Shown piece by piece: positions 22,701 to 36,701 of a stretch of DNA of 64,000 nt. Origin of the DNA: Protonemura montana (lineage: Eukaryota > Arthropoda > Insecta > Plecoptera > Nemouridae); NCBI GenBank assembly GCA_947568835.1, contig OX387604.1, positions 25,511,076 through 25,575,075 of the forward strand. The letters are read 5' to 3'. The notes below the pieces were generated by a model, which was not told the origin of the DNA, made no database searches, and worked only from the letters and a program-made list of their open reading frames with translations. The translations under genes and the position numbers were made by a program. Position 1 is the stretch's first letter. Each line of letters starts with the position of its first letter.

Positions 22701-25700
22701 GAAGAAGAGCGCATAGTTGCAAGTGGCAGAAGCAAAATCCCTGGCATGCGAACTCGAATGGAGCTAGCTTGGCAAAAGGAGAGAGAAGAACAGCATAGAC
22801 TTCTGCAGGAAACATCGACGCTGGCTCGAGATCTAAGACAGACGTTGTTTGAAGTCGAAAGAGAACGCGATAAAGAAAGACTGGAGGCTAAGAGAAGGCA
22901 CGACCAGCTTAAGAAGACCACCGAAGAAGAACAAGATGAAAACAGAAAGAAAGTAACAGAGGTAATATTTTTGGTGATAAAATAATGAGTCTACATAGGG
23001 CATCTTTTTCAATGGTATGTTTTATTTTTGGATAATTTTGGAACCAGAAACATAAAACAAAATGACAATAATATTTTCTACATCTGTTTACAGGATATTT
23101 TCATTTAAAAAATAACTATAGATCATAGAAACAATGTCGTGAAAGCGAAAACTTTTTTACTATTTGGCATCGGTACCACCTAAAAAATGGATGCCTATTA
23201 ATTTTCATATATATTTTTTTCAGATTCAATGCGATCTATTGGAGCTACGAGATGCGCATGCAAAACTTCGAACCACAAACGAGAAACTTAGACGAGAAAA
23301 GGAAAGAAATGAAAAGGATAGAGAGGAGCTAAGACAATTGGTAGCTGGTAAGAAAAGAGCAGAAGCTGATGAAGAAAGAAAAGTGAATACGATGTTAGAA
23401 CAGGTAAAACTTAATCTATTGGATAGAAAAAGGGACAATTTTTTATGGTCAAATTTAAATTTGTAACAATCCTTCGTAAAATGTAATTTATTTTCTTGTT
23501 ATAATCATTTCTTCGACAGCACTGTTAAAAAACAGCTTGTAATTGGTATATGTAAGGCAAATTCAGTCTCCAGAATTGAATTTGACTTAATATAGAAACT
23601 TGTGTTCTATTGAGACATATATAATGTATGTAATGTATTGTTTTTCAGATTGACGAACTAATGAGATTGGCACCCGATCTTTTCCCACAAAAGCAAGATG
23701 CATCTTCTAATATAGCCACACCAACTCCCCCAAGAAGATTAAAAGTGAGCAACTGATACTGATTCTAAATTCGCATTCTAAGATTCATCCCTAGTGATTA
23801 ATTGTCAATATCAATTGTGAGACCTAACATTTTCAAATCGCAATTTCATTCTCAGGGCCCAAAATCAAGAGAGTCATCCCCGTCGTTAGAGAGAAAAGAA
23901 TTCAAAAAAGGTTTGTATTATTTTCTATAAATTCATTGAGTATTCTTACTAGATATGTCAGCAGGTACAAAATTTGTGCATGGATACTCAACAATTTTTT
24001 TGGATCGCCATATCGTTTTAAAAATGCCACTATCAGCCACTAGGGTCCGAAGAAGATGTAAATTATGGAATACTTTATTTAAAAAATACACTTCTCAGAA
24101 ATCAGCAACTTTTTCTGCTATGGAGAAAGTGAAGTGTATTGTGCATGCACACCAATTGTACAGGGAAATGCAATTGTAGCGTCTAGCTACTGTCAATCTC
24201 GTGTGAGAAGATACCATGTCGAAGCCTTCCAGAGCTGTTTTTGCTGTAAAATCGAATGAAAGCCAGCGTTGAGATGGTATCTTCTCTCCCAGACTGGACG
24301 ATTGCAGTGGAACCTTCATTTCTTTACGTTACCTTCTTCAACAATCAATATTATAATCTATCTTAATTGTAACATCATTTTGCAGAGTCATCTGTAGACA
24401 GGCAGTATCAGCTACAATCTACTGTGCAACGACTAGCAGATGCCACCGAAGAACTCCGAAAATATCAACGGCTCAGTGAAGATGAAAGAGATAAAGAACG
24501 AGCACGAAGAACAATAGGAATGCGAAGGTAATTTAATTAATTTTCCTTATTTCATATTTTAAAAAGTTAATGAAAATCACCAACACACTTAACTGTGCCT
24601 TGTGCATGCAATTTAACGTAACAATATTTTACAAATATATTCTTTAATTTATCAAAACATTGTGATTCTTTAATATGAGTACCAACAAAATACTATTCTA
24701 ATAACAAATTCACTGTCAATTTCAGGGCGGCGTCAACTGAATCTGATAATCCTCCTGAAAATACACTCCGGCCGAAGGCTCTGAACGGAAAGGGTGTCCA
24801 GAGGAAAGGCAGTCTTTATCGCAAGAGCTTGTCACTAGAACAAACAAGTGGAAGCGGACCTCCTGATCAAGTAAATATAACATACGGCAAATCCATTAAC
24901 AGACGGTAGTCGTATTAAGGTTTCTGGTAGCCTGGCCCAAAACAATATTTCACTCTGATACATTTATTTTACACCCGACATAGCTTTTATTGCCAGTGTA
25001 AGAGCAATGACAAGGAGAAAGTATGTGTAGTTACAGATATTCCCTATAGAAGCGAAGGTAGGCCGCCATAGACTACAACAGCTGCAAATGCCAATTACAT
25101 TTTTAAACTCTCCATTCTACTTTCTCTGCCCCATTCTAAAATCCAGTTCAACAATTGCTAGTGTAAGGAACACATTTGTAATAACAAACATGAGTTGTTG
25201 AGTACTTTATATGTGCATTATTCAAACATATGAATACTCTTTTAATTTTTCAGCAAATTTGGAAGAATGACGATGAAACTGATGGCAGTCTTACGAGTCT
25301 GCAGTCTGCTGGCTCGGAAGCGATGGACACACGATATTTCTCACTTCAACGTAGAGAAGCAAGCGTTGACAGGTAAGCTAGCGATGCACTACAAGGAGAT
25401 AATATTCTGATGCTAGTACCAATCTATTTTACAAATAAGTTATGGTTCATAGACAGAGAATAACAATTAAATATTTATGAAATATTTATTAAGATTGTAC
25501 TGACATCATATTTGTACCTGTAGCCAACAAGCAGAAGCGAATTGAGAACAACAAAATAAATATTCGATGCAGATTTAAAAACGGGTTTTATATCTTAAAT
25601 TTGATAACGGTACTTGTTGACGACACCTAAAGTATTTGAAAGTCTGCAGAATCTTATTAAATCCAAATTGGAAGAGTATTGACTATTGTTAAATATAAAT

Positions 25701-27368
25701 TAATCTCTCGTTTTTAGCCTACAGACTCATTGGTGGAGATTCTCGATTATTTAAGTTTAGTTTTAACATTCTTTTATGTTTTCTCTTTCAGCCGACTATC
25801 TGGAGGCTCCACTCAAAGTGACGTTTTACAGTCAGGAGAAAAGAAAAAGAAAAAGGGAATCCTGGGAAAGTTAAAAAAGTTGACAAAAAGTAGAAGCATT
25901 GATGACACAAATACCACGACAGACTACCCATTGTCTGTAGGACAGGTACGGCATTGCATGCAAATGTATATTGTTTTTAATTTATAGCATGTTTCTTTGT
26001 CTTTCAATTTTATACTTACCCTTTTGTTGAACATACTGCAGATGATCTTTGAAGTAATCTTTGTCTCTGATAGAATGAAATCATTACCAGTCTTTCTACC
26101 AATGAAAAAGATAACTCACCAAAAAGTTAAAACTCAGACAAAGGCACTACGCGATAACATTTTTCATCTCCAGGAAGTTGAGCTACCTCCTCTCTCTAGC
26201 CTTCTTTACCATGAAATTATCCAGCTTATAGGCACCCTTATCACATTATACTTTCCTTTCTGATTTTTAAAATCAAATACATATTTTTCAGGGATCTGGT
26301 TCAGACATCAGTGTAGCAGCAGAAGAAAAAGGTAGCAAGAAAGATCTTCGTGATAGGTTGACAGGAATCTTCAAGAAGAGTGGATCAAGAAGTAATAGCG
26401 TAGAGCGCAGTAAGAAGGAAGAGAGCCCAGCGTTACCAGATAGAACTGCGCTGTCAACACAGCGGCCTTTAGTCAGGAGTGCTGCTGCCACCGCGAGCTC
26501 CAATGCAATACAAAGACCGTCTCCAGCTGTATGCATTTAACGTTCTTATAATAATCGATTCTTACCATAATTGCAAGTTGTTTCAGGAAATTGCGTGTGC
26601 ATTTTATAACCACTTCTGCTTATGAACACCATTTTGGATTTATTACATGCAAGGATTTGTCACTCTTGTAGCATGAAGCAATGGAGATTTTCACTGCAGA
26701 TTTTCACATTTATTCAATGGGGTGAAAATTTTTTGTTATGTGGCATTTAGCATCTTGTGCCAGAGTTCCATAACGATTCCATAACTACAAGTGTCAAAGA
26801 TAAACAGACGTTTTTTATTTTTTTATTTTGAACTTGCAGATTATGCTGCAAACATAGTACAAACCTGGAACCTGTTTAGTTTTTAAATCGGTGTATATTT
26901 TCTGGGGTGCCAGATTTAAGCATAGGTTAAGCAGTAGATTTGAATTGTACATTGGATAATTCTTCAGTATTTTGTCTTATATGTTGATTGGTGGTAAAAA
27001 AACAATCTCTTGAGTAAAATTTAAATTTTTAAGGTATGATGTAGCAAAAATCAGTGAGTAAAATCTCAATCAAAGTCTTAATAAATTAATAAATTAAATA
27101 AATACCATAACTGGGATCAACTGGTATACTCACACAACTTCAGGCTCAGTAGCTTGTTCTTTAATTGTTTTGTTAAAATATTATTCAATAATTTTGTAAG
27201 CCAGGGGTTATTTTCATTTTCCACCTTAAACATTTATATATGTCTTAATATGTCTTGCAGAGAAGTGATTCAAGCCAGACATCTAGTTCTTCTCGTCCTC
27301 TTGCTCCAAAGAAGACCATCGGTGCCCAGTTACCGACACCTACTTCAACTTTACGTCGAACAAAATAG
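1787..27368 (+). CDS. MTCL/SOGA-family microtubule-crosslinking coiled-coil protein (39 exons, N-terminus incomplete)
   Basis: This is a long multi-exon gene. I joined 39 exons at GT-AG borders (one GC-AG); every junction keeps phase and the sum is 6,586 bases, about 2,194 residues. The family call rests on the SOGA signature encoded at the junction of exons 8548-8822 and 9074-9284 (EEIEEMQDNFRE, then DEYTTLRKELEQTAKNCRIL and FKLRKAERK) and on the downstream REQLRYAEEE and DEGISDEEDPAELRLLLELN blocks. Family knowledge: MTCL/SOGA proteins bind and crosslink microtubules near the Golgi and cell cortex; the vertebrate members are roughly 1,400-1,900 residues. Layout: Ser/Thr-rich N-terminus, conserved coiled coil, very long Lys/Glu-rich coiled coil, basic Ser-rich tail. 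The first exon starts mid-codon, so at least one coding exon lies upstream. Exon coordinates are in the block entries. Stop TAG is at 27366-27368. Confidence 0.9.
4203..4251. repeat. 12-bp tandem repeat, about four units
   Basis: The unit ATTCTAGCTACC is repeated about four times with small changes in the last unit. It lies in the MTCL intron before exon 4359-4498. Confidence 0.85.
4556..4601. repeat. 12-bp tandem repeat, about four units
   Basis: The unit GGGGTTTAATG is repeated with a period of 12 just after MTCL exon 4359-4498. It is unrelated in sequence to the 12-bp arrays at 4203 and 6356. Confidence 0.8.
5306..5842 (-). mobile_element. 5S rRNA-derived SINE, copy 1, with duplicated head
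   Basis: The element reads on the minus strand and spans 5317-5831 between perfect 11-bp target-site duplications TCACATTTCCA (5306-5316 and 5832-5842). In sense orientation the head resembles the 3' half of 5S rRNA, including the region of the internal pol III promoter (GTTAAGCAACACTGCGCTG, then TATTGGATGGGTGACCATC). A body of about 300 bp follows, containing GGGACGTTAAGCCGTTGGTC, then a TCATCATCATC tract and a short AAATAAATAAA tail. The 5S-like part occurs twice in tandem, with a partial third unit at its outer end; the period is about 95-100 bp. It lies in an MTCL intron, antisense to the gene. Confidence 0.85.
6125..8088 (+). other. Large MTCL intron containing a minisatellite
   Basis: An intron of about 2 kb between exons 5900-6124 and 8089-8226, both phase 0. 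Apart from the 12-bp array at 6356-6953 and a short repeat of GGTGAAAATGCTTCATGCAA near 7036-7088, I see no exon or element in it. Confidence 0.6.
6356..6953. repeat. 12-bp minisatellite, about 50 units
   Basis: The unit TGTGGTATTACC is repeated about 50 times with occasional variants (TAGTACC, TATTAGC, a single TATTGCT). Because 12 is a multiple of 3 and the unit lacks stops in several frames, it creates long open frames on both strands, such as repeated PVVL and TCGI plus IPQV and TTGN on the reverse. These are by-products of the repeat, not genes. It lies in an MTCL intron. Confidence 0.97.
8089..10202 (+). other. MTCL gene block 2: SOGA signature coiled coil
   Basis: Exons 8089-8226, 8548-8822, 9074-9284, 9848-9967 and 10074-10202. 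The sequence opens with EQIDSLKQELDTMRTKCERV and continues as heptad-rich coiled coil into the family signature spanning the 8822/9074 junction (phase 2). Exon 9848-9967 adds a basic linker (KKKPPMLGVIGKTSSGE). Exon 10074-10202 ends in DLREQLRYAEEE at phase 0, just where the optional block at 11002 could be inserted. This is the best-conserved part and the strongest evidence for the family assignment. Confidence 0.9.
9668..9770 (+). mobile_element. Hairpin element family B, partial copy
   Basis: This matches the right half of the element at 44329-44605: a degenerate stem region (GTAAC...ATTAC), GAAACGTTAGGAAATTTAG, then AAGCATTCAAAACCCA. The left inverted arm is missing or decayed. It lies in the MTCL intron before exon 9848-9967. 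Confidence 0.65.
11002..12082 (+). CDS. Putative alternative MTCL exon rich in LC8-type Q-T motifs
   Basis: This is a frame open without a stop from 10891 to 12270, lying between MTCL exons 10074-10202 and 12575-12665. A CCCAG acceptor places the exon start at 11002 in phase 0, matching the preceding exon; a second in-phase acceptor gives 11089. Two donors fit: CAG/GTGCAG after 12003 (phase 0, a cassette) and GTAAAA after 12082 (phase 1, compatible with exon 13487 and so an alternative to 12575-12665). The product is acidic and Ser/Thr-rich, without coiled-coil character. It carries seven motifs resembling LC8 (dynein light chain) sites: MQT 11176, IQT 11356, VQT 11401, TQT 11515, 11743, 11782 and 11950. 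It could instead be a first exon (ATG 11116 or 11134) of a shorter transcript. Whether it is transcribed cannot be seen from the sequence. Confidence 0.6.
13298..13326. repeat. Poly(A) tract in intron
   Basis: A run of about 27 A in the MTCL intron before exon 13487-13608. No element body was identified next to it. Confidence 0.8.
13690..14220 (-). mobile_element. 5'-truncated non-LTR retrotransposon (LINE) 3' fragment
   Basis: On the minus strand an open frame (14217-13861) encodes about 118 residues that look like the C-terminal end of a jockey/CR1-type reverse transcriptase ORF: LPSLYIYNIIMYTMNNKEVA, HDHRLRGS, GVRYFNKLPAELEVL and FLITNCFYSYNEF. The stop is followed by about 130 bp of 3' untranslated sequence ending in a (CAAT)n microsatellite at 13702-13728, as in several LINE clades whose 3' end is a short tandem repeat. 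The catalytic part of the reverse transcriptase is absent. It is inserted antisense in the MTCL intron before exon 14279-14458. Confidence 0.75.
14481..14538. repeat. 10-bp tandem repeat, about six units
   Basis: The unit CACCCACTAT is repeated nearly perfectly, starting 22 bp after the donor of MTCL exon 14279-14458. The whole intron is only 138 bp, so copy-number change would alter a short intron. Confidence 0.9.
18050..18612. repeat. 46-bp minisatellite, about 12 units
   Basis: The GC-rich unit contains GGAACCTTGCCTAGCCTAAG and GTAGCACCCGGTGC and has a 46-bp period; units differ at a few positions and some are a base or two shorter or longer. It stands out from the AT-rich intron around it (MTCL intron between exons 17806-17952 and 18957-19070). 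Confidence 0.93.
18641..18722. repeat. 15-bp tandem repeat, about six units
   Basis: The unit AGGCAGTACAAGATT is repeated almost perfectly about 30 bp after the end of the 46-bp array in the same intron. Confidence 0.93.
19682..19933 (-). mobile_element. Hairpin element family A, copy 1
   Basis: The element occupies about 19696-19919, between 14-bp direct repeats CATCATACAGAGTG (19682-19695 and 19920-19933). Its two arms are near-perfect inverted repeats about 60 bp long (GTAACGGACTTGCTCTGG, TTGACTTGTGGTCCTAAAA). One end carries an extra segment reading GTTTGGTGAAGTGGTTCAG in sense. The centre, read on the minus strand, is CTGAAGA-T-GTCGGCG-ccat-CGCCGAC-GAAACGTCGAC. No coding capacity. It lies in the MTCL intron before exon 20034-20160. 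Confidence 0.85.
23856..27368 (+). other. MTCL gene block 5: basic Ser-rich C-terminal tail
   Basis: Exons 23856-23910 (only 55 bp), 24386-24527, 24726-24870, 25254-25372, 25792-25945, 26292-26528 and 27261-27368. The tail encodes a short coiled coil (RQYQLQSTVQRLADATEEL), then many Ser/Arg clusters. Two basic blocks of similar shape follow: KKKKKGILGKLKKLTKSRS and DLRDRLTGIFKKSGSRSNS. Such blocks suit a microtubule- or membrane-contacting role, but that is inference. If the donor at 26529 is not used, the frame ends three codons later (VCI, then TAA at 26538-26540), an alternative C-terminus. The normal end is STLRRTK. Confidence 0.87.
24207..24284. repeat. Inverted repeat, 13-bp perfect arms
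   Basis: GAGAAGATACCAT on the left is matched by ATGGTATCTTCTC on the right, with imperfect pairing extending a few bases inward. The loop is about 50 bp. It lies in the MTCL intron before exon 24386-24527 and may be the remnant of a small hairpin transposon. Confidence 0.6.
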
Positions 27369-27371
27369 AAC

Positions 27372-27377
27372 AATAAA
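27372..27377 (+). terminator. Polyadenylation signal candidate, MTCL gene
   Basis: AATAAA lies three bases after the MTCL stop codon. Further signals lie near 27432, 27690 and 27785, so several 3' ends are possible; the sequence cannot say which is used. Confidence 0.5.
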
Positions 27378-27950
27378 ACTTTGAAATCAAATGTGAGATA
27401 TAATGTTCCCATGTTGTGAAGGTAACTTACAAATAAATATTCTCCTGTTTTCCAACACCACAATTACCAAATTAAACATGTTTTAAAATTACCCATTTTT
27501 TATTTCATGCTGTGAGTGGGCTTAAAGCATAGTGTTAATTTATAGACGATTATATTTATGACGATTTACATCAAAGTAAAATATTAAAGAAATAGTGCTG
27601 ATTTTTTTAATAGATACCTTTCTAGTTATAAACTAGTTTTCCACCTGCAGTTATAGGTTAAAGAAAACTGTGATTTAATGATAATGAAATAAAATAAATC
27701 ACTTAGATATGTAAGTACATAGTTTAGTAGACCTCATTAATTAATTTTATTTTGTAAGTAAGCTATCAATATTATGATGATTTAAATAAAGATAAAGCTT
27801 TTTGTGAAACTGATGTGGATGTTTACTTTTAGATACTGTTTCTAAATTACACAGAAACGCATTCTTATTCCTTTTAAAGGCAAATAAATTTGATTCTCGG
27901 TTGCGTCTAATGGGTATAATATTGTTTGAATTTCATGCCAATGATTATCG

Positions 27951-28096
27951 ACCAATAGTATTTGTTCATTGTATGACGTCACAATTCTACGAATTTCAGA
28001 CCATACTATATGCGCAAACGTCAAAAAGTGGGGTATGCGCCGATCACATGTACGTGTTCCTCGCTACCTTCTCGAGAACTCGCCTTCACTCTTCCT
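27951..28096 (+). promoter_or_regulatory. PABP promoter: CCAAT box, palindromic CRE, TOP-like start
   Basis: Upstream of the PABP leader are a CCAAT box (27952-27956), a perfect CRE TGACGTCA (27974-27981) and a half-CRE ACGTCA near 28018. About 115 bp after the CRE is CTCTTCCT (28089-28096), close to the TCT initiator/5' TOP consensus used by translation-factor genes, including PABP in other animals. This would put the cap site at about 28089-28091. The sites are seen; their use is inferred. There is no TATA box at the expected position. Confidence 0.55.
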
Positions 28097-28179
28097 ACGG
28101 GCGACGATACGGGTATGTTGTTGTAGTTCGTATGGTAGCTTAATTATTATGTTTCCAACTTTATAATCAGCATAAGTTG

Positions 28180-28257
28180 TAAAAAAAATCACAAAAACAA
28201 AAACCAACAAAAAAATCGTAAACATCTAAACACAAAACAAAAAAAAAACGTAAAAGT
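28180..28257 (+). promoter_or_regulatory. Adenine-rich autoregulatory leader of PABP
   Basis: This stretch of the presumed 5' untranslated region is strongly biased to A (runs of 8, 5 and 8 A separated mainly by C). In other animals PABP binds an A-rich tract in its own 5' leader and represses its translation. The position (about 190 bp before the start codon) and strand fit that role exactly. The regulatory function here is inference from the family. Confidence 0.7.
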
Positions 28258-28368
28258 GGTGGAAACGAATATTTCAAACGAACAACTTTTAAAGAGTGAG
28301 CTGCAGTGTGCGTGTAAAAGTTCGCGGAGGCCATCTTCGAATTTCAACGAGAAGGCATCGATCGCTAA

Positions 28369-33092
<4,724 letters not shown>

Positions 33093-34009
33093 AAACCGAC
33101 ATAACCTTAAAAACACACACGCCCTTGAAATAAGTAGTAGGACTACATATTTTTTTAAGATGTCTTGCTCAGTTTTTAGTGCTACCATTTGACCATTATT
33201 ACATACAAAAAATAGCCTGAACTAAGAATTTCTATCATGTTTCATACTACAAAAAGAGAAAATCGCAAAAAAAATGTGCAACTACCCGATATTGTCCAGG
33301 AAGTCGTTGTTCTGATATAATAGTTTCAAATTCTGTGTCAAACGAAGTTAAGTTTTAAGTGTTGAATTACATTGTACTGATAGTACCTGCCTGATGACTT
33401 GCTGCCTCAAATTTGATAATGGTTAATTTTGTGATAATTTCATAAGGTTAGGTTATTAGGGTACTGGTGCCAGTGAGTACGTCTCAACGGCTTCTGCTTG
33501 AGAAGGAGATGGCAAATGGCTTTTTCGGCTTATGGGAGTCATCTTGCCAAAACGGCAGACATTTTCTTAACGGCCCTTGCCTCGTGATACCTAAACTTCT
33601 CGATAGCCACATTTTTGGAAAAAAATTTCACTGGGTGCTTTCTCTTCTAGACATTTTTTGACGACTTTGGTGGATAAAACCCTCGTCTTATCTTTGAATT
33701 AATTTTAATCACAAGCGTAACCTAAATAATGAAATTGTCACCACCTGTTGAGGTAATGTGTCATATCCTGGGCACTTTGTTGGTACAGCCAGTTTAATCA
33801 CTTTTAATATCGGCAATCTATTTTAGAAAGCAAATGAAATTGGTATGGACTATTCCATCGTTTTGAATTAAGTAGTATTGATTAGTATCATAAGAAAATG
33901 AATCAACTCTTGGATTAAAAGAATGAAATTGCGATTGGGATTTTTTTTTGACATTAGAAAATATGAACAAAACTTATGACCCTGCATTTTATCTTTTAAA
34001 CAGCACATC

Positions 34010-34015
34010 AATAAA
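34010..34015 (+). terminator. Polyadenylation signal candidate, PABP gene
   Basis: AATAAA about 920 bp after the PABP stop codon, in AT-rich sequence without intervening exons. It is a plausible 3' end; no clearly better signal was noticed before it. Confidence 0.4.
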
Positions 34016-34360
34016 ATCTTCAGTTATAATTTTGGTATTTGCCTCTTTTGTAGAATTTATTTTTTGATCCCTAGCATGTCCCCATTATGTCAGGTAACTT
34101 TAATCCAGTTTTTAATCTGGATCTGAGATTTTGAGATGCAATTCCTAGCTTGCTTGTCAACAATGCTTGGCAATGTGTGGATGCAATAGTGGGGTTGAAG
34201 CTAGAACCCTGGATGCACTGGGTCTCAAAAATAGTTTCTTAAGAACAAATATGTTGCATTGTAAGGTCTCGGGGTGACTCGAGTTTTAGAGAATAGTTTT
34301 TCACACAAAATAACACATCCTTGCTCGGCAGCAGTGTTATCAGTTATATTGTTGAGCGCT

Positions 34361-34391
34361 ACCTTGGAGAAAAGACAATTTTCTCCAAGGT
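34361..34391. repeat. Perfect 13-bp hairpin with 5-nt loop
   Basis: ACCTTGGAGAAAA (34361-34373) and its exact reverse complement (34379-34391) are separated by GACAA. As RNA, either strand would form a stable stem-loop. Confidence 0.8.
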
Positions 34392-35319
34392 GCTACCACT
34401 TCGAATTAAAATTGATCACAAGGCACTTTGTGAGCAGCCACTTGGTCCAACCTACTGGGCCTCCTGTTCAGGTAGCCTCAATTTAGGATAGTTGTAGCTA
34501 AAACTTGTGGTGAATGCTTGGTAATTGACCTAGATAATGTGTAGGTGGTGTGAAATCACCACCAGTAAACATTACTAATAAATTGCCTTGCAATGGTCAC
34601 CAGTACTAACCGACTGCAGTTGATTGATGCATGCAAATTCATTCATCTTCAAGGCTCTTAGATGCAAAATGGTGTACACCTCGACAGCCCAGCAAAAAGC
34701 CTCGAAGCTAGAAGCACTGATGCATTTGAGCACCTGCGTAATCGTCATTACGAGCTTGGCAGTTGAGTACGTTGTCTGCTTGGAGGACTCTGAGCCGTGC
34801 TTTGTGCCCATAACTCTTTATCATCAGCAAAAGTAGCTGGGCCAGGTTGGGCTGGAAACTTGCTTGATGATGTCATGCTCTCCACTGGGTCTGCACCAGC
34901 CCCTACCTGAATAGGTGATTACTGGCTGACAATTCATTCATTTGCTTTCCTTTTGCACTATTGACATTTTTGGAGCAAGAATATTGCACTGGGAGTGACA
35001 CGATAGCTAGCAGCTTTGCCAGTCAAACATATGAAAGTTGCTTTATGGCAATCACATGCCCAGTTGAACGAGCAGATTACTCTCGGATTCACTGGGAGTA
35101 AAAATCTGTAGGATCTAGATTTTGGTCTTCCTCGTATTCTGTCCATGCATTTAAAAATTATTTATCCAACCCCTTTAACTGTTGACAACATGAAAGGACG
35201 TTATGGTTTTTCTTAAAGTTTAATTTCGATTTTATTCTTTCCTTCCAAACAATTTCCTAAAAATTGTCCAAGCCCATCGCCGTCCTAAATCTAGCGAATT
35301 TAAGCGGTGATATTACATT

Positions 35320-35880
35320 GATAATATTTGCAGGCTTGCAGATTTTCAGGGAAAGAATTAAATTTTACCTTTTGCAGTGGGTGGTAAGTGGTCCCACACC
35401 TCAAGGCCAATTTTGGGCAAATTTAAGAATGTATTTTTGGTACGTTTCTTCAGTTTTTGAGTAATTTTTGCAGAACTTTTTAAGATGGGCTAAAAAATAT
35501 GGCTTACTGTGGGTATATATGAGGCCTCAACCACCAGTAACATTTTTTTGGCACTTTTTGTCGGTCATTTATGTCATTTTTAACATTTCGCTAGTTTTTT
35601 TCTCTCTCCTATGATGTACTGAATTTGATTATGATTTCAAGACATAGGGAGAATGTGGCATTTGCAGCTCCAATGGGGGGAAATGAAAATGTTGTTTTTT
35701 CTTTCTCTCGGTCACATCTCATTGTTGTTATGTTTTGTCTTTGCAACTTCAGAACCTTCCTGAATTTGACGTTTTGCAGTGGGTGGTCAGTGTCACAACA
35801 CCCTGAGGGAAATTTTGGGCGCTTATAAAAGGGTGTGTTTCTAAAGTACTTACGATTTTATGTAACTTTGCAATGGGTTG
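35320..35880. repeat. Diverged direct duplication, ~400 bp spacing
   Basis: TTTTGCAGTGGGTGGT occurs at about 35370 and again at 35772, each followed by related text (AATTTTGGGC, a TTTCT...GTAC stretch, TTTGCA). The similarity extends some tens of bases on both sides. It looks like an old tandem duplication or two diverged copies of an unknown repeat. Confidence 0.5.
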
Positions 35881-36107
35881 GCATTGACAGTTTAAAGTGC
35901 AGATTTAAGGTTCAATGCCCACGGGACCATTTGGTAATTTTTAAACTTAATGATCCAAAATTTGGTGCTTTATTTTTACATCGTTTTTGTGTACATCTTC
36001 TTAGTGTAAAACACGTTGCGTGCAACGCACTTTTCGTGCGTGACACTTCACATGGTGTGCGTTTTAACCTCTGCGCCTAGAGACCCCTTGGTCACTACTA
36101 AAAGGAC

Positions 36108-36278
36108 TTACCATTTTGTTGGTTTGGTGAAGTGGTTCAGAGCCGTGGGTGAATGATGTGGTAAGTAACGGACTTGCTCTGTTGGGATTGACTTGTGGTC
36201 CTAAAAAGGACCTAAAAAGTTTTAGTCAATCCCAACAGAGCAAGTCCGTTACATACCACAACATTTACCATTTTGTTG
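36108..36278 (+). mobile_element. Hairpin element family A, copy 2
   Basis: The element spans 36122-36264, between perfect 14-bp target duplications TTACCATTTTGTTG (36108-36121 and 36265-36278). It starts GTTTGGTGAAGTGGTTCAGA and has the same inverted arms as copy 1 (GTAACGGACTTGCTCTG...TTGACTTGTGG). The centre is shortened to AAAGTTTTAG, so the CTGANGA/GAAA motif is deleted. No coding capacity. Confidence 0.85.
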
Positions 36279-36695
36279 TCTTCAATTGAGAGGCCGCTGC
36301 TGATTACGTGGACTGCTTCTTTCTCTTGTGTCAAACTTAACGCAACTGCAGTGGCATTGTTATGCTCAACCTTTTTAGTGCTGCTCCTCAATTTCACCAT
36401 AGCAGCCATTTCAGCATTTTCCAGATTATTCCTATACATGCCTTTTCTATACCAGCAGGACCAGAAAAACCAAAAATCCTGCAACTACCATGTCATTGGT
36501 TTTCATTAAATTACTTAGATGTAGATTCTTGCTTGATGACATATTAATTTGGTAGAGTACACCGATGAAAACAAAAAAGTTCCCTCTACTGGTCCATTCC
36601 ACATTTATGTATCGAATGCGTAGGAAATGTTTTAGTTCAGCGTCGGTAGCTTGGAGTCAGTGGTACCGGATGTTTAAAACATGTCCCCATTAGCT

Positions 36696-36701
36696 TTTAT
36701 T
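36696..36701 (-). terminator. Polyadenylation signal candidate, Tret1-type gene
   Basis: TTTATT on the plus strand, that is AATAAA on the minus strand, about 1.1 kb after the transporter stop codon. Other AT-rich signals exist nearer the stop, so this is tentative. Confidence 0.35.

Larger units (their letters stand above)
15717..23744 (+). other. MTCL gene block 4: long Lys/Glu-rich coiled coil
   Basis: Exons 15717-16044, 16194-16436, 16505-16699, 16804-17090, 17380-17538, 17806-17952, 18957-19070, 19213-19381, 20034-20160, 20542-20656, 20777-20932, 21085-21197, 21435-21675, 22208-22375, 22698-22961, 23224-23403 and 23649-23744. Together they encode about 1,030 residues, nearly all heptad-like and highly charged. 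Recognisable points are KFYKARTPKKPTDFTTKLQM in exon 15717-16044 and EEIQSLQAQVSRFKRERD in exon 21435-21675. The intron after 21675 starts with GCAAGT rather than GT. The intron after 17952 holds a 46-bp minisatellite, and the intron after 19381 holds a hairpin element. The block ends in the proline-rich TPTPPRRLK. Confidence 0.88.
34016..36695. other. Convergent intergenic region, PABP to Tret1
   Basis: The two flanking genes converge here. I recognise no exon. The stretch holds a perfect short hairpin (34361-34391), a diverged duplication (35320-35480 and 35730-35880) and hairpin element A copy 2 (36108-36278). Confidence 0.6.

Noticed and set aside
8116..23750. Minus-strand Ser/Phe-rich frames opposite the MTCL exons
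   Set aside because: They mirror Lys/Glu-rich coiled-coil codons (AAA/GAA read backwards as TTT/TTC) and have no independent support.
27842..28166. Short frames on both strands upstream of PABP
   Set aside because: They overlap the CRE/CCAAT promoter and leader and show no protein-like composition.
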